Shown here: positions 55,496 to 64,000 of the stretch, piece after piece | Position numbering within the stretch: the stretch's first letter is position 1 | Layout: each line of letters starts with the position of its first letter | Assembly (NCBI GenBank): GCA_018902385.1 | Contig: JABSSW010000003.1 | Location: forward strand, 930,001-994,000 | Direction: 5' to 3' | Source: Physcia stellaris | Lineage: Eukaryota; Ascomycota; Lecanoromycetes; Caliciales; Physciaceae | DNA length: 64,000 bases | Notes under the pieces: generated by a model | Database searches by the model: none | What the model saw: only the letters and a program-made list of their open reading frames with translations | What the model was told of the DNA's origin: nothing | Program-made: the position numbers and the translations under genes

Positions 55496-58343
55496 ATGGC
55501 CAGCTTCCTGTTCAAATGGTACGCTGATACAGCATTCTTTGACAATTCTTCACCCCATGCTGAACACCCACTCCGGACCGGACCAATCTCCGTTAAACAG
55601 CCCGACGTCATTCGCATCGAGTTTAAATAGCTGCGCAATAGCTGACATTTGGACCAGGGATCATCCAGCCAGTGAGGTGTACGTGACCGGAACTTTTGAC
55701 GACTGGGCGAAGAGCGTGAAGCTGGAGAAGAAGGGTGATGGGTTTGAAAAGCTGGTAGAGCTACCTGCGTCAGAAGATAGAATACTTTACAAGGTGCGCA
55801 TGATGTCTTCTATCATTCTTGCAAGAGCAATTTGCTAGCGTGATAATGAGAGTGCGGTCCGACGAGTAGAAGGATAACGAGCGGCTTGAGCTCAAAGTCT
55901 GTCCGTTCTTTATGATGGTTACACCTTCCCCACCCCACGCTGTAGAAGCTCTGGACCCTGGCGGCTAGATTCACCTTTTGGCTGGCGCCTGACGCATGCT
56001 CTATCCGTGCAAATACCGCTCTCAATGATCATCACAAGCTTTGAGCTAAAAGCTTATGATCCACTTTCACATCCAGACCGCTCAAGTGTAGTACACTGTT
56101 CAGCAACTGACATTGAGTAGTTTGTGGTAGACGGCACCTGGACGACGGACCATACAGCTCCGCAAGAGACAGACGACGCCAATAACTTGAACAACGTCCT
56201 GACCCCCGATAAACTCTCCAAACCTACTTCGTCAACCATGTCTAACCCGTCATCGAGTTTCATCTCTGGCGTAACACCACAATCCACTACTGCAGCCTTG
56301 GCAGGGCAAGTCCCCAAAGAGTCCGAGCGAGGTCAAGAGAACAAGACGGCTTCTTCAGAAGTACCAGGAAGCTTTCCTGAAACTCCTGGCCCCAATGAGA
56401 TGGCTGAATATGGTGTCAAGCCAATACCAGCAAGCTCAGGAACTGGGAATCCAGTCCATCTTGAACCAGGCGAAAAGGTCCCAGACCCGAGCACGATCAA
56501 TGACAACACGATATTCTCGACCGCTCAAGACGATCCCACCCTGAAGTCGGCAGACAAAGAGGAGTCGAGCTTTGGGGCATCACCTCTGCCAGCTACATCA
56601 GGCATCGGGAACCCCATCCACCTGCAACCTGGAGAAAAGGTCCCAGATCCAAGCACCTTTACCGATAACACAATCTCCTCGACTGCTCAAGACGATCCCA
56701 CCCTGAAGTCGGCAGACAAAGAGGAATCGAGCTTCGGAGTGTCACCTCTGCCAGCTACATCAGGCATTGGGAACCCCATCCACCTGCGACCTGGTGAAAA
56801 GGTTCCGGATCCGAGCACTTTTACTGATAACACCATCCAATCAAATGTCAAGCTAGATAAGGAGTCGTACGACAAGGGCGATGAGATACCCCAGCTGCCG
56901 AATGTGGTAACCCCATCCAATGAGCGGCAAGGGGACATGTTCAGTGTGCCAGGCATCTCGGGTACTATGATTCCAGAGTCGAGTCTCCCTATGGGTGGAG
57001 GACCGACGTCGGAGAAAGATCGTGGTTTTACCATTCAGTCTGCTGGACCCGGAAGTTCCACCGCTGCTCTGGCTGCTGATGTGCCCTTGGAGCCAAGAGG
57101 TGTAGCAGAGGAAGTGCAGGAAAGCCAGCCTATGGGCGGAGGATCGACATCGAAGAAAGATCCTGGTTTCACGATTCAGTCTGCTGGACCAGGAAGTACC
57201 ACCGCTGCTCTGGCGGCTGATGTACCTTTGGAGCCAAGAGGTGTAGCAGAGGAGGTGCAGGAAAGCCAGCCTATAGGCGGAGGATCGACGTCGGAGAAAA
57301 ATCCTGGCTTTACGATTCAGTCTGCTGGACCTGGAAGTACCACCGCTGCCTTGGCGGCTGATGTACCTTTGGAGCCAAGAGGTGTCCCACACGTAGTGCA
57401 GGAAAGCCAACAAGAAGCTGGTGTTACACCTGAAGCTAGCGGCAACCTTGAGGCTGTAAAAGAGAAGAGTGCCATGGAAAAGGAGCTTGAGAGTAAAGTA
57501 CCTGAAGAGCCGGCCACCTCCGAAAGCACTACGGCTAGTGCTTCCGATACTGGATTAAAAAACACCTCGTCCATGCCTTCTCGCGGTCTGCCATCGTCGA
57601 TTCAGCAGTCTATTGACGAGATGAATAAGGGAACAGCTATTGCGTCTACGGTCCCTGATGTCGTTCAGGAATCAATCACACAATCGAATCAGGCGCCAGA
57701 AGCCGCTGCGAATAAGGGAATGGTACAAGAGAAGGCCAATGTTGAGGCCGAGTTGCTCAAAGGACAAGCGCCAGATGAGTCCGTAGGGGAGCCTGCACCT
57801 TCGACAAGTGCTGCTTTAGCCGAATCCGCACCGGCTGCCACCAGCTCAGCTCAACCTGACGCTACTACGCCGGCGCCAATCACCGACAAGACAGCTACAC
57901 CACAAGCACCTACTGTGGTTGAGCCAACAGGTGCCACCGCAACCTCTGAAGAGCCATCACCGTCAGCCATCACCGATCCTCGATCCATAACCTCCGCAGA
58001 TCCCGCAACTGCCGCCAAAACCGACGCTCCTGCCTCAACCTCCAAAGAGACACCCGCGCTCACGCCAGCAGCTGAGAATGCCAAACAACGGGACGTCTCC
58101 CGCAGCGTATCACCAATGACTCGCACCGGTCAGGCGTCGTCAAACCAGCCTGCTGTCACGTCCGGTGTAGGTGGGAGCTCTGCGCCTACCCAATCGAAAG
58201 CCGCCGCTCCCGTGTCTTCCAGCAGCAAGGACTCCACATCGCCTGCTGCGTCCTCATCGACCGAGAAAAAGTCTAAACGGGCAAGTGGCTTTTTCGGAAA
58301 ATTGAAGAGCAAGTTTAGTGACAAGGATAAAGATAAGAAATAG
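55496..58343 (+). CDS. CBM48/AMPK glycogen-binding domain protein with two internal tandem repeat arrays (Crp1/Mdg1-like)
   Basis: Exons 55496-55518, 55658-55793 and 56121-58343 give 793 aa. A glycogen-binding domain fills about residues 3-75: FLFKWDHPASEVYVTGTFDDW across junction 1, SVKLEKKGDGFEKLVELP, RILYKFVVDGTWTTDHTAP across junction 2. Yeast Crp1 and Mdg1 carry the same domain at the N-terminus. The rest is Ser/Thr/Pro/Ala-rich and disordered, with a basic KKSKRASGFFGKLKSKFSDKDKDKK end. Two repeat sets occur, 162 bp three times and 141 bp three times (listed separately). The second intron is long (327 nt). Function is not known beyond glycan binding; it is not the SNF1 beta subunit, since no ASC domain follows. 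Confidence 0.88.
56427..56912 (+). repeat. Coding tandem repeat, 162 bp x3 (54 aa)
   Basis: Three head-to-tail copies start at 56427, 56589 and 56751, spaced exactly 162 bp, a multiple of three, so the frame is kept. The units carry GNPIHLQPGEKVPDPSTF-like sequence. The second and third copies are close to identical; the first and the end of the third are more diverged. Confidence 0.9.
56991..57413 (+). repeat. Coding tandem repeat, 141 bp x3 (47 aa)
   Basis: Three copies start at 56991, 57132 and 57273, spacing exactly 141 bp. Each encodes the GFTIQSAGPGSTTAALAADV core and ends EVQESQ or VVQESQ. The same AALA-type phrase occurs once upstream, near 56290 (STTAALAGQVPKE), hinting that the array grew from it. 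Confidence 0.9.
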
Positions 58344-59403
58344 AGTGCAACAGGAGATGGGGAGGGCATGAAAGGATAGCAGAGAATGGTAGCAATATGG
58401 CCACAACGGACCCTCACTCGAGGGTGCTGTTTCGGATGGATAGTGGGCGGAAGACTTTCACTGACGCATAATTTGATACCTTTGTCACAGCGTTGATTCA
58501 GCGACAGGGGGATTTGTCTAGTTTTTTTTTTTTTTTTTTTTTCGAAGTAACCCTTTTTCTTTAGTACTTACCTGTCCTACCTAATGATCACTATTCAACC
58601 GGCTCGAATGTTCTTTCTGTTTGTGCTCTCCTGATTCTGTTTCCCGGATAATCGAATACTGGGTTTCAATCTTCGCCGGGCGTGATGGTTTATATGCCAC
58701 TGAGCCCGAACGATCCAATCAACCCACAATCCATCAAACTTCTGTCCTCGAAAGCAACTCTTTCGATGGGTGGCAATCTCTTGCCCTACATAACTTAATA
58801 GCATTGAAAGGGAATCTTATCGAGTGGAATCTTTCATCCATCGGGGTTCATCAGATATTGAAAAGAGGTAATGAATTAATCCCGGTTCGTCAACAGCCTC
58901 GTTGTGGGAAGTATGTTAGTATTTAGTTCAAAAGTTACTATTCTTAGGTAGCGGTGGCATGGCAAAGACAGAGAGGGATGGGATGTTGAGTGCAGTAAGG
59001 GCTCTGTGATGGGGGAGTTGGTATTTGGGTATTGTTGGCTCTGGTTGGATGGATGATTGGATCAGATAAAGTTGGGTTCTGGAAGAGTGATGGGGATTAT
59101 GACTCCCAGGATATATGTAAATGACGAAAGGATAGGGGGTAGGAGGTAGCTTTCTACATAAGACATGACGAGCTTTCGACACTCGCTTGAGCGCAGATCG
59201 ATATAGGCGGAATGGAGGCTTTGCCAAAAGATATGATGGCGAGCGATGGCTATAATAAGTGGTGCACTTAAAGACACACGTGAACAGATGTTCGAGTAGA
59301 TGGAGTCAGAAGTGATTTTTCCCCTCTGTTGAAAGTATGTAGTCGCTTTCCTGTTCTTCAGTTTTCCCCAGTCCAATCCCCTCCGATCCTGTTTCCTAAC
59401 CCT
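58344..59403. other. Convergent 3' flanks with a T21 tract
   Basis: About 1.06 kb between the convergent CBM48 and Trf4-like genes. A pure T run at 58522-58542 (21 T) is the only notable feature. Short open frames on both strands are unsupported. Confidence 0.45.
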
Positions 59404-62400
59404 CTACCTCCATCTGTCTTCGGCCCTCTTCCTGCTTTTCTTCCCGGAAAGCTCCTGCTGCTTCTCTCGTGCTTCTTTCCTTATCATCTTCTTAGTCACC
59501 CGCTCCTTCCAACGCTCCTGCTTGCCCACTGTCTGCCCTCCCTGGGTCGAACCTTTTCCCTTTACCCTTACCTTGTGCTTTTGCTCATTTGCCTTTCTCC
59601 CGTTTTTAGGATCAATTGTGAGTTTGTTTCTCGCTTTCCGTTTCTCCGGGGTGATTGGTCCCTCGTTTGATATCGGTGGCATGGGTTTGGGAGGGGTGGG
59701 CGTGAGGGATTGGGCCCCGGTTCCTTTGGTTTGCTCATGAGGGGTATCGGTAGCTGCGAGTTGGAGTGCCTCATAGGTAAGACCAAGGGCTTTGAAGTTT
59801 TCAAGGGCACTGAATTTTCTGATTCGAACAGGTCGGTTTTCAGTAGGCTGGGATGGTGGTTTAACATCAAGAGGTGATCTTTTGAGGGGGTGGCTTGATT
59901 GTTCTTCTTCGAGGCCTCGTGTTCTCTTATTGGGGCTTGTGTACGATCCAATGGCAGTGATTCTACGATCTGCCTGCCACTTTCGTTGTGATTCTCTGTA
60001 GCAGGCCCAGGACTTGCTCCACTAGGCTCCATTACCGCGCCGTTACTGTATTTAGCCCATCCCAGCTCCTTTCCCATGGCCTTTAGGGCATGGTGCCTCG
60101 CCCAATGCAGTGGGTGAGGCATCTGAGCCCCTCGGAGTCAACATGCTCAGCTCGATGGCTAGCGTTCCATGTTAAGTCGTTTTCGCTAAGTCCTAATCGT
60201 GAGGCCGTGAGATTGCCTTTGTCAGACCCGTGGACCCGGAAAAGATTCTTGGAAGGGGTTTCAGTGCTGCTGGATTTTGAAGCTGGCTCTTTATGGCTAG
60301 ATTGGGGCTGTTCCTGGCCTTCGATGTCGATCTCGCTGGACTTCACTCCGCCCACTTCGTTCTCTGTCCGACACTGATCGGCCTTTTCGAGGTGTGGTTC
60401 TGTCGCGTCCTTTTCTTGATCCTTGTGCGCTCCTGGATATGGGCGCCCCATATCCTCGAATGGGCTGAAAGATGTGGGTAACCTTCTCCGCTTGTCTTCC
60501 AACCTCATCTGGGGCATAAACCGGATGTGCCCCGTGGTGGTTGCATTCTCTTTACTGACTTTCTCAGGATCCCCCTCCGTCATCTTCCACTTTACAAGTC
60601 GAAATCTGTAATACTGATTTGGTTGAAATTCGTCGTGCATCGTCGACTCATCTTTCTCAAGCTTCAAGAATTCATCAGGATCTAATTTCCGATCGACAAT
60701 TGCTACCTTGCTTAAAAAGGTCGCCTGTGCTTCATCATGGTCCGTTATTGCGTGGAGAGCGTTGTAGAACTTCTCAATTGCGTGGCAAAACCCCGTTTCT
60801 GCGTTTCTCCCATGATTACTTGTACTATCTTCACCTGGAGCAGGATGCCAACCGATTCCATGATCTACTCTTTCCTCATCTTCATTTGCGACATGATGAT
60901 TAGATTTCTTCCTTTTGACAGATTCAACTCTCTTTATTTGAACTTCCGTTCCATCATTTAGCGTCTTCCAGGCTTTTGCTCCCGGGGCTGACCCCCTTGC
61001 TGTGCTGTGCTCATCCTGTGACATGGCCGCTTGTGTCTCTGTTAAAGGTGGAGTAAGCTCAAGGCTTTGGTTTTTAGATTGCCCCGATATGATATACGGT
61101 GCATTTGTAGACACGGCACGTTTATTGTCCCCATTGGGCGTTCCGGTCTGCACAGCTGGCAACCCCTTGATCGTCGTTGGGGGAAGTGCATCGAAAGCTT
61201 TCACAGGTCTTCTAGAAAGATTGCGCTTTCCCATTGCCGTAGACGGAGTAGGTTCAAGGCGTCCTGGTTGCGAAAGCATTTCTCCACGGCCAGTAGCTTC
61301 GGCTTTTTGGCTCGTAAATGATGCGGATCCAGCCCGAGAATTGTCGGTCTGTGCCGTGCCCACCTTCAGGTCTTGCTGGTCACCTTCTGGTCGTGACATG
61401 GTTTCATTCGCAGGTTCCCACTTCTTCCACTTGTTCACAGCCGGGAGTGACCATTCCTTCCGCCCTCCGGAGTGGCCATTCCCAATCCCAGTGCTTTGTA
61501 GGCCTTTTGTGGTAGGTGAGCCTTCCGTTTGTGTAGTAGGCTGGATTTTGATCGTCTTGGGAGGTTCAGTTGATGGAGAAGACTCTGAATGCTTGTGGGA
61601 TTGATCCTTATCAATGGCCAAATACATGTTCCCTTGCTCGGTGATTGGCAAGTCTTGTTGGGTAGTGGACTCTTTCGGTAGCACACCACGCTGGATTTGG
61701 GCCGCCTTTACAGGTTCGATTGGGGAAGAAGACTCTGAATGCTGGTTCGATTGATCCTTGTCAACCGCTAGAATCGTGTGGATATCTGGCTCCGCATACG
61801 ATCTTGCATGACTCTCATGATCTCGCGTCACAGAATGCTGATTGGTGTCAACGCCATCCACGCTTCCGTCCGCCGCTCTCACAAAACCGTCGGTACTTAC
61901 GCGCAGCTCTCCAGAGGTGGACTCCAATACGGTATACCCTGAGTCGCGAGCTTCATAAGTACTATGCTGTGGGGGACTCGAGATATTTTGCGGCTCTGTA
62001 AGCGGCATGTTGCTTTGATGGAACTCTTGGTGTTGATATTGCCTGTCGATGATGCTTGGGTGATTGCGGAATGTCGTATTCTTCTTTACCACCCATTTTT
62101 CGACCCTACGTCGTTTTCCCTCAAGCTTAGAGTAATCTGCCGCCAACAAGGGGGCAAGTAGCCCTTGGGCATGCCATGGCTCCTTGAAATCCCCGTTCCC
62201 GTCCCAGGCCTTCATGTTGGCGGTCAAGTCTTTCCGTATAACTCTAAACAGCTCCTGAATGTGTTTGATGCCGTACGCTTTGCAGCCAAGGTCATTGACG
62301 GCATTCGCCGGATCTTGCAAGCAAAGTAAATATGGCTTCTTTGGATCTAATTTTCGCAATGTATCAATGCCTTGTAATACAGGATCTTGCATGCTTGCTA

Positions 62401-64000
62401 TTTTGTCCTCTGCCGATATTTTGCCTCGTGTCTTTTTAAAGGTCCGAGGCGGATCCGGCGAGAATCCAATTCTATAGAGATTGGCGTTGCCGTAAAAATC
62501 TAAAATATGGAGAAAATGACCGACAAGGTCATTTTGGGCATATTTACCAGACGCATGCTTGAGAGCATTGACAATCATCATCAGAGTGGAATACGAACCA
62601 AGCCCGCCTTCATGAACAATGTTTAAATGTCTTATATGTAGCGCTGAGCGGAAGAGGATATACAATGGCCGAAGTGTTGGGAAGTCGGCCTGGTAATACA
62701 TGGAGTACTCCCGACTAGCCTCGTGGGAAGAGGAGAGCGTCTGGAGCTCAACTCTGAAACGGGTCTTGGTATGGATTGCCTTGATGATTGGCACACGCGC
62801 ATGAATAAGTTCAATCTCTTGAAATTGGGAGGACCTATACAAGGACCGATAGATCGCCCACAAAGCGCTACGTCCGGCCTTTCGAGCCAAAGGTCTGGTC
62901 GAGCTGGGCCCTCGTTCTAGAGGAGATTTCTCTAGATCAGGGAACGAAAGCGTGAAGTCAAAATCTGACAAGCGGTCTGCCAACCCAGTACTGTGCGAAC
63001 CAATAGGGATCAGGGGATTTTTGGGATACGTCCTACAGACAATAGACTTTACTTCCATGGTAAACAGCCTCGCGGCCTCCTCCTCGACGGGATTCATTTT
63101 CATGTACTTTTCATACGCTATAATCTCATCATGGAGACTAAAGAAAAGGCTATTAGCAAATGAGGTATGATGAGAATATAAAGACTAACCGGCGTGAAGA
63201 GGGCACCTCCTTGCTTGCCTTTTTCGCTGTAGCGAATGTGCCCAATCCATCTAACCACAAACATTTGTTTACTTTCATTTCTGAGTTGAAATCACCCCTT
63301 GGGTGAATGTACATTGCCTTGTACTCTTGTATCTCATGAAGGGCGCTTCCTTTTATGTTCCTCCAATATTGCTCATTCTGGATTGAATCTGCTGGCCAAT
63401 GCTTATCTCGATGGACGTCTTCGTTTGGATCCCTCTGATGTCCTCCTGTCTTGTGCTTCTCACCATGACTGTTTCCTGCGACCTCGCTCGGTGTACCAAT
63501 GCCACCATCATCGGAGTGTTTGATCCATGGCAAAGGAAGTAATGGCTTTGCAGCGACTTCAGCACCTTGTTCGTCAATCAGGTTTGACCTATCTTCTTTC
63601 TGCACTGCCGATGTTGAAGATGTAGCCACACCATCTGCCAATGGATTTTTGAATGGCGGTTCCCAATTTGCCTTCTGATTTAGCTTCCGTACGATCTTCG
63701 CTCTATTAGTGGCTCGGTGAGCCTCAAGAGTGGCAGATAGGTCGTCAATAAAGACATCTTTTGCTTCCTCATGTTTAACCCTCAGGAGTTCGCGAAACTC
63801 TTCGTCCAACGCTCGGGACAGATCATCGGGTGAAGAGCCTGTAGGGCCAGCGTCGGAAGTCGGGACCGTTGCATCTTGACTGGGCGTTTGCGAGTAGGAA
63901 CGTGCCCGAGCGGTATGATCCCTTGTAGGCCAGCGACCCGATAAAAGGTGGATGGATGAGCTCAGTTGACGATATCTGGCAGCTGTCCAGACACTGCTAC
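59404..64000 (-). CDS. Trf4/Cid1-type nucleotidyltransferase, possibly mitochondrial, 5' end missing
   Basis: Partial gene: exons >64000-63190, 63137-60143 and 60021-59404, introns 63138-63189 (52 nt) and 60022-60142 (121 nt). At least 1,470 aa lie in the window. The 5' open frame to the window edge reads RYRQLSSSIHLLSGRW...ARARSYS, an Arg/Ser-rich, acid-poor stretch like a mitochondrial presequence. The catalytic region starts at LHDEIIAYEKYM, then GSHSTGLADRLSDFDFTLSF (GS and D-x-D), and GGLGSYSTLMMIVNALKH, the Trf4 helix. The third catalytic acid position reads FRVELQTL, where Trf4-type enzymes have Asp. Long Ser/Thr/Glu-rich disorder and a Lys/Arg-rich C-terminus (KKMIRKEAREKQQELSGKK) follow. 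Substrate unknown: RNA tailing by analogy only. Confidence 0.85.

Noticed and set aside
56853-57413. 186-codon minus frame with internal repeats
   Set aside because: Mirror of the coding tandem repeats in the CBM48 gene.
56427-57413. CRISPR-like or satellite array
   Set aside because: Units are adjacent without spacers, multiples of three, and fully coding.
59568-60122. 184-codon minus frame overlapping the Trf4-like gene end
   Set aside because: The alternative frame joined through intron 60022-60142 gives a continuous, basic, protein-like C-terminus, while this frame does not connect to exon 2.

Overview
The window is nuclear DNA of a filamentous ascomycete (Pezizomycotina). I infer Leotiomycetes, without proof. 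The grounds are split genes with 45-160 nt GT-AG introns carrying CTAAC/CTAAT branch sites, a wetA conidiation regulator, ascomycete-type SNF1, cell-wall MAP kinase and PKA regulatory subunit genes, and a decayed Ty1/copia element. Gene models were assembled by hand: I read exons, checked splice phase, and matched the proteins to families I know.

Layout. 1-1650 is an AT-rich, mutation-riddled Ty1/copia pol remnant in which I found no CC or GG dinucleotide before 1592. 1660-6069 is gene-poor and holds at least one frameshifted small gene (2861-3273, minus) and one decayed-looking gene (5038-5627, minus). From 6070 the window is ordinary gene-dense euchromatin: GET3 (-), 5-hydroxyisourate hydrolase (+), SNF1 (+), alpha-COP (+), an unrecognised 235-aa protein (-), the SDH assembly factor SDH5/SDHAF2 (+), wetA (+), an NDUFA12-like complex I assembly factor (-), a calponin-homology protein (+), U1 snRNP C (-), a TRP-like flavin carrier (-), the DEAD-box helicase HAS1 (+), a large disordered SR-rich protein (+, frameshifted near its start), an F-box protein (+), a 517-bp MITE with long inverted repeats and a TA duplication, the SLT2-type MAP kinase (+), an FHA protein with a C-terminal membrane anchor (+), the PKA regulatory subunit (-), a CBM48 glycogen-binding protein with two sets of internal tandem repeats (+), and a Trf4-like nucleotidyltransferase whose 5' end runs off the window (-).

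There is no biosynthetic cluster. Several genes are in nutrient, stress and development signalling (SNF1, PKA-R, SLT2, a CBM48 protein, wetA), but they are tens of kb apart and I do not claim they work as a unit. The points most worth a second look are: the CC/GG-free tract, which is the opposite of canonical RIP; the U1-C gene, whose first exon cannot be joined in frame by a GT-AG intron; the A-run frameshift in the SR-rich gene; a PKA regulatory subunit with no visible docking domain; the acidic substitution at a catalytic Asp position of the Trf4-like enzyme; and the MITE.
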